64,000 nt of DNA from Parapedobacter flavus (GTDB lineage Bacteria; Bacteroidota; Bacteroidia; Sphingobacteriales; Sphingobacteriaceae): NCBI RefSeq assembly GCF_035818675.1, contig NZ_JAYKZZ010000020.1:67941-131940 (forward strand), in the 5' to 3' direction. This document shows, one piece after another, positions 16,092 to 23,786 of the stretch. The position numbers and the translations under genes are program-made. Each line of letters opens with the position of its first letter. Within the stretch, counting starts at the first letter, position 1. A model generated the notes under the pieces. It made no database searches, was not told where the DNA came from, and saw only the letters and a list, made by a program, of their open reading frames with translations.

Positions 16092-17825
16092 ATGAGTGAG
16101 CAAACAGATACATCAATGAAAAAATTAAGGAGCTCGGATTGGTTCGGCCGTTCGGGTAAAGACGGGTTCATCTACCGCGCGTGGATGAAGAACCAAGGCA
16201 TCCCTGCCGACATGTTCCGCGGTAAACCGGTCATCGGTATATGTAACACCTGGTCGGAGCTGACGCCATGCAACGCGCATTTCCGTGAGCTGGCCGAGTC
16301 GGTGAAGCGCGGCGTGTTGGAGGCCGGTGGTTTGCCGGTAGAGTTTCCGGTGATGTCGCTCGGCGAGACGCTGATGAAACCTACGGCGATGCTTTTCCGC
16401 AACCTGGCCAGCATGGATGTCGAGGAATCTATCCGGGCCAACCCGGTGGATGGCGTTATTCTGCTATGCGGATGCGACAAGACTACCCCATCGCTGGTCA
16501 TGGGTGCGTGTAGCGTTGACCTGCCCACCATCGTGGTGTCGGGTGGGCCCATGCTGACGGGGAAGTACCGCGGCAAAAGTATCGGTACGAGCGACGTGTG
16601 GCGTTTTTCGGAGGATGCCCGGAAAGGGGCGATGAGTGAAGAAGAGCTGAACCTGGCAGAGGGGGGCATGTGCCGGAGTCGCGGGCATTGCGCGGTAATG
16701 GGCACCGCCTCTTCCATGGCGAGCATGGTGGAAGCATTGGGTATCAGCCTGCCGGGCAATGCGGCCATACCCGCGGCGGATGCGAACCGTAAAGTGCTGG
16801 CGCAGCTCTCGGGCCGCCGCATCGTGGAAATGGTTTGGGAGGGAATGAAGCTGTCGGATATCCTCACCCGTCCGGCATTCGAAAACGCCATCCGAACGAA
16901 CGCAGCTATCGGCGGGTCGACGAACTTTGCCATCCACCTGATGGCCATCGCCGGCCGGATAGGCGCGGAGCTGGAGCTTGAAGATTTCGACCGGTTCTCG
17001 CGCGATGTGCCCCTGGTGGCCAACCTGCAACCTTCTGGACAATATTTCATGGAAGACCTGTATTATGCGGGCGGACTGCCGGCCGTGATGCACGCCATCG
17101 AACGGTACCTCCATACCGATGCATTGACCGTGAACGGCAAGACCATGGGAGAGAACATTGTGGGCTGCGAAAGCTTGAATGCGACCGTTATCGCTACGGT
17201 CGACGAGCCCATCAACCCGATATCAGGCATGGTCGTGCTTCGGGGTAACTTATGCGAAAATGGCGCTATCTTGAAGCCATCGGCGGCATCACCGGAACTG
17301 ATGCAGCATACCGGTAAAGCGGTGGTGTTTGAGGATATCGAAGATTACAAACGCAAGATAGACGACCCCGAACTTGACGTGGATGCGACCTCGGTACTGG
17401 TGTTGAAAAACGTCGGACCGAAGGGATACCCCGGTATGCCCGAAGTGGGCAATATGGGTGTCCCGATGAAACTCTTGGAAAAGGGTGTTACGGACATGGT
17501 TCGCATCTCCGATGGCCGGATGAGCGGTACGGGTTTCGGTACGGTCGTATTGCATGTTTCGCCGGAGGCCGCTGCCGGAGGTACGTTGGCGCTGGTGGTA
17601 GATGGCGACCTGATCAGGCTGGATGTGGCCGGCAGGCGACTGGAACTGCTGGTCGACGAAGCGGAACTGGCCAAACGGCGGGAGCAGATGCAAATGGTTG
17701 CCAACCCGTTTCCGCGGGGCTATGCCAAATTGTATGTAGACCACGTGGAGCAGGCGCACCTCGGTGCCGACTTCGATTTCCTGAAGGGGGGCTCGGGGAG
17801 TGAGGTATCGCGCGATTCGCATTGA
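16092..17825 (+). CDS. IlvD/Edd-family dehydratase, probable sugar-acid (pentonate/hexonate) dehydratase
   Basis: A 577-residue cytoplasmic iron-sulfur dehydratase converting an aldonate to its 2-keto-3-deoxy derivative. Cys60 (SELTPCN), Cys128 (CGCDKTTPS) and Cys200 (SRGHC) line up with the [2Fe-2S] ligands of L-arabinonate-type enzymes, and 'GGSTNFAIHLMAIA' and 'SDGRMSGTGFGTVVLHVSPEA' are the conserved Mg/substrate segments. The opening 'RSSDWFGRSGKDGFIYRAWMKNQG' is typical of the sugar-acid branch rather than of dihydroxy-acid dehydratase (IlvD), and no branched-chain genes are nearby. An SDR follows 21 bases downstream, supporting a sugar oxidation route. Confidence 0.88.
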   Translation: MSEQTDTSMKKLRSSDWFGRSGKDGFIYRAWMKNQGIPADMFRGKPVIGICNTWSELTPCNAHFRELAESVKRGVLEAGGLPVEFPVMSLGETLMKPTAMLFRNLASMDVEESIRANPVDGVILLCGCDKTTPSLVMGACSVDLPTIVVSGGPMLTGKYRGKSIGTSDVWRFSEDARKGAMSEEELNLAEGGMCRSRGHCAVMGTASSMASMVEALGISLPGNAAIPAADANRKVLAQLSGRRIVEMVWEGMKLSDILTRPAFENAIRTNAAIGGSTNFAIHLMAIAGRIGAELELEDFDRFSRDVPLVANLQPSGQYFMEDLYYAGGLPAVMHAIERYLHTDALTVNGKTMGENIVGCESLNATVIATVDEPINPISGMVVLRGNLCENGAILKPSAASPELMQHTGKAVVFEDIEDYKRKIDDPELDVDATSVLVLKNVGPKGYPGMPEVGNMGVPMKLLEKGVTDMVRISDGRMSGTGFGTVVLHVSPEAAAGGTLALVVDGDLIRLDVAGRRLELLVDEAELAKRREQMQMVANPFPRGYAKLYVDHVEQAHLGADFDFLKGGSGSEVSRDSH

Positions 17826-17846
17826 TAAAAATAACAGAGACATTAA

Positions 17847-18620
17847 ATGGATAAAACGACGATGGGTAGATTTGCTGGCAAAACAGCCGTCATAACGGGG
17901 GCCGGACAAGGTATCGGGTTTGAAATAGCGCGCCAGCTGGTATCGGAAGGGGCCAATGTGCTGCTGAATGACATCGATGAAGCCTTGGCGGAATCGGCGG
18001 TAGCACAGATCGGTAAGGAAGGGAAATGCCTGGCATGCCCGGGCGATTCGGGTGATCTCGCGTTCATCGACGGGATGGTGAAATGTGCGGTCGCTGAGAC
18101 AGGCACATTGGATATCGTCATCGCCAACGCAGGGATTACGCTGTTCGGAGATTTCCTGCAGTACACGCCGGAGGCATTCCAGAAGGTAATGGCCGTGAAT
18201 CTCGGGGGTACGTTTTTCCTTGCCCAAGCGGCGGCAAAAGAGCTGATCCGGCAGGGGCGTGGCGGCTCCATGCTGTTTACCTCATCGGTAACGGGGCACC
18301 AGGCCCATAAAAACCTGGCCGCTTACGGGATGTCAAAGGCGGCGTTGGAGATGCTTGCCAAGCACCTGGTACTCGAACTTTCGCCCCACGGTATCAACGT
18401 GAATGCAGTCGCTCCGGGCGCCACGCTTACGGAACGGACAGCGGAAGATGCCGAATATGCAGCAACCTGGTCGTCGATCACGCCGATGGGCAGGGCCGCC
18501 ACACCGCGCGATATCGCATCGACAGCACTGTTTCTGGTCAGCGACACGGCACGGCACATTACGGGGCAAACGGTGGTGGTAGATGGGGGATGGTCAACGG
18601 TCAGTCCTTCGCCGTATTGA
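17847..18620 (+). CDS. SDR-family oxidoreductase, probable sugar dehydrogenase
   Basis: Classical short-chain dehydrogenase of 257 residues with the NAD(P) motif TGAGQGIG (17-24), NAG at about 94-96 and the catalytic Ser146/147, Tyr160 and Lys164. Asp42 at the end of the second strand (LLNDID) suggests NAD+ preference. Lying 21 bases after the sugar-acid dehydratase, it probably oxidises an aldose to the lactone, or a later keto-deoxy intermediate. L-rhamnose/L-fucose/glucose 1-dehydrogenases share this sequence type. An internal ATG at 17862 is an alternative start. Confidence 0.87.
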   Translation: MDKTTMGRFAGKTAVITGAGQGIGFEIARQLVSEGANVLLNDIDEALAESAVAQIGKEGKCLACPGDSGDLAFIDGMVKCAVAETGTLDIVIANAGITLFGDFLQYTPEAFQKVMAVNLGGTFFLAQAAAKELIRQGRGGSMLFTSSVTGHQAHKNLAAYGMSKAALEMLAKHLVLELSPHGINVNAVAPGATLTERTAEDAEYAATWSSITPMGRAATPRDIASTALFLVSDTARHITGQTVVVDGGWSTVSPSPY

Positions 18621-18670
18621 AATTAGGTGTCTCGCTGCACCGACAACGAGCTGCTAGCACTATGATGTCG

Positions 18671-18916
18671 TCAAATAGTTTCATTCTTCCATTTCTGATA
18701 TTTTTCTTTCAAGCAATGTCCGCAAGGACGGAAACCGTTTTTCATTGCTTCCTTTTCCGATAAAAAGAAAACTCTGTTTTCTCTTTTCATTTTCTTGCCC
18801 GAAGCACAAGACAAAGTTCCGTAAATTTTAAGTTTGCAATTTCCACCAAAACAAATTTCTTTTTGTTTGAGTTTGTAGTGCAAATCGCTGTCGGATATTT
18901 CGCTGTGTCTTATCAT
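18671..18916 (-). CDS. stand-alone Ada-type metal-binding domain protein
   Basis: An 81-residue protein resembling only the zinc-binding N-terminal domain of Ada: 'KLKIYGTLSCASGKKMKRENRVFFLSEKEAMKNGFRPCGHC'-type sequence is visible at about 28-68, with cysteines at 27, 37, 65 and 68 as likely ligands. In full Ada this domain accepts methyl groups from DNA phosphotriesters and switches on transcription. Here it is a separate polypeptide, starting 2 bases after the stop of the oxygenase gene. A much longer overlapping frame from 19288 is antisense noise. It is AT-rich like its operon partners. Confidence 0.82.
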   Translation of the reverse strand: MIRHSEISDSDLHYKLKQKEICFGGNCKLKIYGTLSCASGKKMKRENRVFFLSEKEAMKNGFRPCGHCLKEKYQKWKNETI

Positions 18917-18918
18917 TA

Positions 18919-19626
18919 CTAACTTATGGCATCGTGAAAAATAATGCCCAAAGTATAGCGTTCTCCGCTGTGGATTTCGCTTACACCGTGCTTCATATTT
19001 ATCCGGTAATAACCTTTTGTGCCTTTTTCGGGTTTGAAATTGGTTGTAAAAATCAGCATATCGCCTTTTTTCGGTTTTAATACAATGGCTTTGGATTGTG
19101 CTCTTGGGATTTGTTGTGTCAATACAAATTCGCCACCTGTAAAATCTTGGTCGGGTTCGTTCAAAAACAAAACGGTCTGTATCGGAAAATAAACATCGCC
19201 ATACAAATCCTGATGTAACGTATTGAAACCGCCTTTGCCGTATTTCAAAATCAGAACAGTAGCTTTTTGCTGTCCTTTTTGGTGGCATTGGTGCAACAAT
19301 TGGTTGTGTTCTAACGGAAATTGCTTATCAATATTCAATGCCATAAACCAAGCGTTTGCAATGGGTGCAAGGTGCGGATAAATGTTTGCTCTGATTTGCT
19401 GAATAATGTCGGGCAACGGATAATTGAAATACTTGTATTCGCCCAAACCAAAACGGTAGTGTTCCATTACTACCGTTTTTCTGTAAGCGTTTGGGTTATT
19501 GTATTCCGATTTCAGTATTTCGCATCGTTTGTCTGATAACAGGTTTGGAATAATGGCATAACCGTTTGTGTGCATTGTTTCGGTTATGTTTTGCCAATCT
19601 GTATTTTGTAACTTCTGCTTTATCAT
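18919..19626 (-). CDS. 2OG-Fe(II) oxygenase
   Basis: A 235-residue non-haem iron dioxygenase. The double-stranded beta-helix ligands are visible: His138 and Asp140 in 'NTLHQDLYGD', the distal His213 in 'KHGVSEIHSGERYTL', and Arg223 for 2-oxoglutarate. The conserved 'GGEFVLTQQIPRAQS' and 'GDMLIF' segments are also present. Position in an operon with Ada-like genes suggests an AlkB-like role in oxidative demethylation of nucleic acid, but the substrate-lid sequence is not AlkB-like enough to be sure. It is coupled to the upstream SDR by an ATGA overlap and to the downstream metal-binding gene by a 2-base gap. Confidence 0.87.
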   Translation of the reverse strand: MIKQKLQNTDWQNITETMHTNGYAIIPNLLSDKRCEILKSEYNNPNAYRKTVVMEHYRFGLGEYKYFNYPLPDIIQQIRANIYPHLAPIANAWFMALNIDKQFPLEHNQLLHQCHQKGQQKATVLILKYGKGGFNTLHQDLYGDVYFPIQTVLFLNEPDQDFTGGEFVLTQQIPRAQSKAIVLKPKKGDMLIFTTNFKPEKGTKGYYRINMKHGVSEIHSGERYTLGIIFHDAIS

Positions 19627-20375
19627 TTTATAACTAAAATTCCTGCGTCCACCGTTAATTCCGTTCCGTGTATGTATGAGGCTTCCTGCGAAGCAAGAAA
19701 TAATACGGCATTGGCAATTTCCGCAGGTTCGCCAAATCTTTTGAAAGGAATAGTAGGAATAATGCTTTGAATAGCTCCCTCAATTTGTTCAGAACTTAAA
19801 CCTGTATTATTAAATCCGTTTGTTTTGATGTAACCCGGACTGATACCGTTTACACGAATGCCTTTTTCGGTAAGCTCCGAAGCAAAAGTTTTAATGAACG
19901 ATTGAACGGCTGATTTTGCCGAAGAATAAACAGAAAAATTTTGCATACCCATTCCTGTAACTACCGATGTATTGAGTATGATTGCACTTCCTTTATTCAT
20001 CAATGGTACTATTTGCTGAACGGTAAAAAAGGTTCCCTTTACCAACATATTGAACAACTCGTCAAAATGGGCTTCATCGGCAAACTCAACAGGTGCAAAC
20101 TTTCCGTAACCTGCATTGACAAAGAGCAAATCAATGTGGTCTGTGTATTGTTTTACTTGTTCCTGCAAAAGCATTATATCTTCCATACTGCTTGCATTGG
20201 ACACAATACCAAACGCATTTTTTCCTAACCGCCCTACGGCTTTGTTTACGGTTTCGGCACTTCGTCCTGTAATGATTACTTTACCGCTTTCATTGATGAA
20301 TTGTTGGGCTGTGGCAAATCCCATTCCGTTTGTTCCGCCTGTGATAAGAGCGATTTTGTCTTCAAATCTTTGCAT
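19623..20375 (-). CDS. SDR-family oxidoreductase in the Ada-like cluster
   Basis: A 250-residue classical SDR with TGGTNGMG (12-19), 'VNAGYG' (about 90-95) and the catalytic Ser (NTSVVTG), Tyr and Lys (VYSSAKSA). Arginine after the second strand (ITGRSAET) suggests NADP(H) use. Substrate unknown. It is the first gene of the overlapping SDR-oxygenase-Ada domain set, 67 bases downstream of the AraC/Ogt gene. Base composition is distinctly AT-rich compared with the neighbouring chromosome. Confidence 0.85.
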   Translation of the reverse strand: MQRFEDKIALITGGTNGMGFATAQQFINESGKVIITGRSAETVNKAVGRLGKNAFGIVSNASSMEDIMLLQEQVKQYTDHIDLLFVNAGYGKFAPVEFADEAHFDELFNMLVKGTFFTVQQIVPLMNKGSAIILNTSVVTGMGMQNFSVYSSAKSAVQSFIKTFASELTEKGIRVNGISPGYIKTNGFNNTGLSSEQIEGAIQSIIPTIPFKRFGEPAEIANAVLFLASQEASYIHGTELTVDAGILVIK

Positions 20376-20442
20376 TGTTTTTCGTTTTAAAATTCTGTTG
20401 CAAAGATTGGATTGTGTATTGTGTCAGAAAACCCGAAACTTG

Positions 20443-21294
20443 CTATATTTCCAAAGTGTCTGTTTTTGCACTTTCCCAACCGATGATAGCGGTCTTTCTT
20501 GTGTTGCCCCACATATAACCGCCAATGTTCCCCGAAGATTGAATAACACGATGACAAGGAATGAGAAAAGCGACAGGATTGCTTCCGATAGCCGTGCCAA
20601 CGGCTCTGAAAGCATTTGCGTTGCCAATTTGTTCAGCAATGTTGCCGTATGTGGAAAGTTGTCCCATTGGAATTTTCAAAAGCGTTTCCCAAACTTTTAG
20701 TTGAAAATCTGTGCCTTTCAAATGCAATTTTATTTCAGGTAGTTTGCCCCAGTCGTTTTGAAAAATAAACAACGCATTTTGTTGTGTCAAATCCAATTTT
20801 CTTTGAAAAGTTGCATTGGGAAATTTTTGTTTCAAATCGTTTAATGCGTTGCTTTCGTCATTGTCAAACGCTATATAGCAAACGCCTTTTTGCGTAGAAG
20901 CAACAATCAGATTTCCAAAAGGGCTTTCGGCAAAACTGTAATTGATGAAAAGGTTTTTGCCACCGTTTTTATATTCAGACGGTGTCATTCCCTCAATGTT
21001 GATGAAAAGGTCGTGTAGTCGTCCTGTACCTGAAAGTCCTGTTTCAAAAGCGGTGTCAAAAAGCGTAGCTTTTTTGTCGGTCAATAATTTTTTAGCGTGT
21101 TCAATGCTGATGTATTGCAAAAATTTTTTGGGTGTTGTTCCTGCCCAATCGCTGAACAAACGCTGAAAATGAAACGAACTTAAATGCACTTTTGAAGCAA
21201 CTTCGTCAAGATTGGGTTGCTCTTTGAAGTTGGTTTTTATGTATTCAATTGCTTCTGCAATTCGATTATAATTGAGTTGCTGTTGCTCATTCAT
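20443..21294 (-). CDS. AraC-type regulator fused to O6-methylguanine-DNA methyltransferase (Ada without metal-binding domain)
   Basis: 283 residues from the ATG at 21294 (an upstream ATG at 21324 is possible). Residues about 10-110 form an AraC-type double HTH (NLDEVASKVHLSSFHFQRLFSDW and 'GLSGTGRLHDLFINIEGMTPSEYK'). Residues about 118-275 form the suicide methyltransferase with active-site Cys247 in 'IPCHRV' and the 'AFRAVGTAIGSNP' arginine finger. It repairs O6-alkylguanine and likely controls the cluster. Unlike E. coli Ada it lacks the N-terminal methylphosphotriester-sensing domain, which is encoded separately at 18671-18916. Confidence 0.92.
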   Translation of the reverse strand: MNEQQQLNYNRIAEAIEYIKTNFKEQPNLDEVASKVHLSSFHFQRLFSDWAGTTPKKFLQYISIEHAKKLLTDKKATLFDTAFETGLSGTGRLHDLFINIEGMTPSEYKNGGKNLFINYSFAESPFGNLIVASTQKGVCYIAFDNDESNALNDLKQKFPNATFQRKLDLTQQNALFIFQNDWGKLPEIKLHLKGTDFQLKVWETLLKIPMGQLSTYGNIAEQIGNANAFRAVGTAIGSNPVAFLIPCHRVIQSSGNIGGYMWGNTRKTAIIGWESAKTDTLEI

Positions 21295-21658
21295 CGCTAT
21301 AAATTTTATGTTGCAAATGTCCAAATTATATTGCAGTCATAAAATCCGAAACTTGCTGAATTTTGTCTGTCGGTTGGATGCTGGGATCGGCCAATACGCA
21401 TTTTTACCCATTGGGTTATCGGTTCAGTCCCGCATTTTTTCATCTTGTTGTTTCCTGATATTTTTCGGGTTCTTGGGTTCGGCACTGAATTCGGGGAGCC
21501 GGATTCCTCCGATGTAAGCTTAATACCTGAGCTGCCTGTTTTCCTGCAGCGTATCGGCGAGCTCCAAAAAATACTTACATTAATTGTTGTGAGACTTTTG
21601 AGTTTGACGGCATCAAAACAGACAAACCTTACGCCTTTCTGATTAGATTTGCATGCTA
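21295..21658. other. intergenic region between the Ada-like cluster and HigBA
   Basis: 364 bases with several overlapping short open frames on both strands, none with recognisable protein character. They may be remnants of a mobile-element end, but no transposase or integrase motif could be read. Confidence 0.4.
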
Positions 21659-21679
21659 GTAACTTATAAGTTACCTTTG
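21659..21679 (+). promoter_or_regulatory. higBA promoter with overlapping palindromic operator
   Basis: A perfect 16-bp palindrome GTAACTTATAAGTTAC (21659-21674) overlaps the first three bases of a perfect -7 box TACCTTTG (21672-21679). The toxin's GTG start follows only four bases after the box. The geometry suggests that the antitoxin represses its own operon by covering the promoter. Confidence 0.72.
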
Positions 21680-21683
21680 TGTC

Positions 21684-22053
21684 GTGAAAGTCAGGGAGGT
21701 CATTGCATTCAGGAACTACTTTGAGGATTTCCTCAACGGCCAGCCCCAAAAGGTACAGGACAAGATTTTCAAGATTATCGAAGCCATTGAAACGCTAGAG
21801 CGTGTGCCGTCAAATTACCTGAAAGCCATGACCGAACAAATGGCCTATACGAGGCACGGATACAACTGGGCACAAACATTTGGCGGGTCTTCTGTTTCTT
21901 TGATGGTGACCGATTGGTGATACTACTGAACGGTTTCCAAAAGAAAACGCAGAAGACACCGAAGAAAGAAATTGACAGGGCTTGAGACTAATGGCTGAAT
22001 ATTACGAACAGAAAGGAGCGAATGATGGAAACTACAAGCTGGAAGGATATTAA
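21684..22053 (+). pseudogene. HigB/RelE-like toxin gene with two frameshifts
   Basis: The GTG-started frame reads as a RelE/HigB-type (phage-derived Gp49-like) mRNA-interferase toxin for about 52 residues, then leaves frame at AAA 21838-21840. The true continuation is one base off (GLYEARIQLGTNIWRVFCFF, then 'VILLNGFQKKTQKTPKKEI'), and a second one-base loss near TT 21982-21983 separates the final 'LRLMAEYYEQKG'. Adding one base at each site restores a 123-residue toxin that overlaps the antitoxin start. Either the toxin is dead or the assembly has two homopolymer errors. Confidence 0.78.
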
Positions 22054-22315
22054 GGATAGCGTATACGGTGCCAAAGGTGCCGAACGGAGGGATGCACTGG
22101 AGAGGGATTTTGAAGGGTTCAAAGTCGGCTTGCTGCTTAGAAAGGCCCGGGAAGACAAACAACTTACCCAGGCAGAGCTGGGTGAACTTGTGAATCGGAA
22201 GCGGGAATATATCTCAAGAATAGAAAACAACGGCAGCAACCTTACATTGAAGACCCTGTACGACATCGTGGAAAAAGGACTAGGTGGTAAGGTTAAGATT
22301 TCGATAGAGGTGTAG
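22022..22315 (+). CDS. higA: HigA-type antitoxin (XRE family)
   Basis: A 97-residue DNA-binding antitoxin. An N-terminal toxin-wrapping helix region (about 1-36) precedes an XRE helix-turn-helix at about 38-85: 'LRKAREDKQLTQAELGELVNRKREYISRIENNGSNLTLKTLYDIV'. Toxin-first gene order and the overlap with the toxin reading frame fit HigBA. It likely binds the palindrome at 21659-21674. The gene is intact although the toxin gene is not. ATG codons at 22022 and 22025 are both possible starts. Confidence 0.88.
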   Translation: MMETTSWKDIKDSVYGAKGAERRDALERDFEGFKVGLLLRKAREDKQLTQAELGELVNRKREYISRIENNGSNLTLKTLYDIVEKGLGGKVKISIEV

Positions 22316-22330
22316 CTTCATATTCCATCT

Positions 22331-22358
22331 AACGCCTTTTTATTGTTTCCGAAGGGAT
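22331..22358. repeat. partial direct copy of the tRNA-Arg 3' end
   Basis: The sequence around 22336-22356 (a T-rich stretch followed by CCGAAGGGAT) resembles, with small gaps, the 3' end of the tRNA-Arg gene and its flank at 22467-22491. This may be a worn att-like duplication left by an element that used the tRNA. The match is short, so chance is possible. The 100 bases between the two copies contain no gene. Confidence 0.35.
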
Positions 22359-22447
22359 GTGCTGCGTCCCTCAGCCCCATATACATTGTCCACAGCGACA
22401 AAGTTCGAACCCCGGCCATCGCTTCGGTTCTCATCCCTTGAAAACAC

Positions 22448-22472
22448 AAAAAGCACCTATAGCGGTGCTTTT
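22448..22472 (-). terminator. terminator downstream of tRNA-Arg
   Basis: Nine-bp perfect stem (22449-22457 with 22464-22472) with a six-base loop. In the minus direction it is followed by a T-run formed by the stem end, immediately after the tRNA 3' end. Confidence 0.7.
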
Positions 22473-22476
22473 ATTG

Positions 22477-22548
22477 TGTTCCCGAAGGGATTCGAACCCC
22501 TATCTTCAGAACCGGAATCTGAAATTCTATCCATTGAACTACGGGAAC
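22477..22548 (-). tRNA. tRNA-Arg (anticodon CCG)
   Basis: On the minus strand a complete cloverleaf can be folded: the acceptor stem GTTCCCG pairs with CGGGAAC, discriminator A. The anticodon stem TCAGA/TCTGA encloses the loop TTCCGGT (anticodon CCG), and the T arm is GGGG-TTCGAAT-CCC-like. The terminal CCA is not encoded. Accessory DNA lies directly beyond its 3' end. Confidence 0.9.
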
Positions 22549-22612
22549 AGGAGTGCAAAGATATTAATTATTTGTTTCTCCCCAATCAAGAAAAACAAGA
22601 ATTGACCATTTA

Positions 22613-23713
22613 TTATACGTTGAAACGGAAATGCATGATGTCGCCGTCCTGAACGAGGTACGTCTTGCCTTCCACAGCTAATTTACCAGCTTCCTTCACG
22701 GCCGCTTCCGAGCCGTACTGGATGAAATCATCGTATTTGATCACTTCCGTACGGATGAATCCTTTTTCGAAATCGGTATGGATAACGCCGGCAGCCTGCG
22801 GTGCGGTGAACCCGTTTTCGATGGTCCATGCGCGCACTTCCTGCACACCGGCGGTAAAGTAGGTGGCTAAATTCAGGAGTTTATAGGCCACTCGGATCAG
22901 CTTGTTTACACCCGACTCGTCCAACCCGAGGTCCTCGAGGAAAAGCTGACGCTCTTCATAACTTTCCAGCTGCGTAATTTCCGACTCAATCTGCGCCGAA
23001 ATAATCAACAACTCAGCGTCCTCTTCTTTGATCGCTTCGCGAACACGATCTACATAAGCATTGCCCGAAGTTACCGCCGCCTCATCCACGTTGCACACAT
23101 ACAGGATAGGTTTTACGGTGAGCAGCGATAAGTCGCTGATAAACTCGAAATCTTCCGTGGTAATCGCTGCGGTGCGTGCGGATTTGCCGGACTCGAGGTG
23201 GGTTTTCACCACCGACAGGATTTCGTAGCTCCGCTTCGCCTCCTTGTCATTTCCGGTCTTGGCTTGCTTTTCTACCTTTTGCAGGCGCTTGGTAACCGTA
23301 TCCAGATCTTTCAACTGCAATTCGGTATCGATGATTTCCTTGTCGCGCACGGGGTCGACCGATCCGTCTACATGCACCACATTTCCATCGTCAAAACAGC
23401 GCAACACGTGGATGATTGCATCGGTGTTGCGGATATTGCCGAGGAACTGGTTGCCCAGCCCTTCACCTTTGCTGGCGCCTTTCACCAGGCCGGCGATATC
23501 AACGATTTCGATCGTGTTGGGTAACACCCGTTGGGGCTTTACCAATTCGGCGAGCTTATTTAAGCGCGCATCGGGTACGGTAATGACGCCCACATTTGGT
23601 TCAATGGTGCAAAAAGGGAAATTGGCTGCCTGTGCTTTCGCGTTGGAAAGGCAGTTGAATAAGGTGGATTTGCCTACGTTCGGTAGGCCAACGATGCCGC
23701 ACTGTAATGCCAT
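22613..23713 (-). CDS. ychF: redox-regulated ATPase YchF (OLA1 family)
   Basis: Ribosome-associated Obg-family P-loop protein, 366 residues, that prefers ATP to GTP. G1 is GLPNVGKST (8-16), G3 is 'DIAGLVKGASKGEGLGNQFL', and the G4 position reads 'YVCNVDE' (NVDE-type instead of NKxD), explaining the ATP preference. The C-terminal TGS domain ends 'GKTYLVQDGDIMHFRFNV'. Length and ends agree with the family. It is transcribed from its own promoter (23740-23747), back to back with the Rieske gene. Confidence 0.96.
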   Translation of the reverse strand: MALQCGIVGLPNVGKSTLFNCLSNAKAQAANFPFCTIEPNVGVITVPDARLNKLAELVKPQRVLPNTIEIVDIAGLVKGASKGEGLGNQFLGNIRNTDAIIHVLRCFDDGNVVHVDGSVDPVRDKEIIDTELQLKDLDTVTKRLQKVEKQAKTGNDKEAKRSYEILSVVKTHLESGKSARTAAITTEDFEFISDLSLLTVKPILYVCNVDEAAVTSGNAYVDRVREAIKEEDAELLIISAQIESEITQLESYEERQLFLEDLGLDESGVNKLIRVAYKLLNLATYFTAGVQEVRAWTIENGFTAPQAAGVIHTDFEKGFIRTEVIKYDDFIQYGSEAAVKEAGKLAVEGKTYLVQDGDIMHFRFNV

Positions 23714-23739
23714 GAATATCGAGTTTTTTGAAAACGGGG

Positions 23740-23779
23740 CAAAGATAGCAATTAGTATTATCTTTAAGTACTATCTTTG
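23740..23779. promoter_or_regulatory. divergent promoters of ychF and the Rieske gene
   Basis: Two perfect -7 boxes face away from each other: TATCTTTG on the minus strand at 23740-23747 (for ychF) and TATCTTTG on the plus strand at 23772-23779 (for the Rieske gene, whose ATG is only 7 bases downstream). Their -33 regions must overlap within the 24 bases between them. Confidence 0.6.
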
Positions 23780-23786
23780 AAGAAGC

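Noticed and set aside
16092..17825. Dihydroxy-acid dehydratase of branched-chain amino-acid synthesis (ilvD)
   Set aside because: The N-terminal signature and the SDR neighbour fit the sugar-acid branch, and no ilv or leu genes are adjacent.
17289..18227. 312-residue minus-strand frame
   Set aside because: It is antisense to the dehydratase and SDR genes, has no domain, and its composition (His, Arg and Phe-rich) is typical of shadows.
18671..19288. 205-residue gene on the minus strand
   Set aside because: Only its last 81 codons make sense (Ada metal-binding domain). The upstream part is a shadow of the 2OG oxygenase gene.
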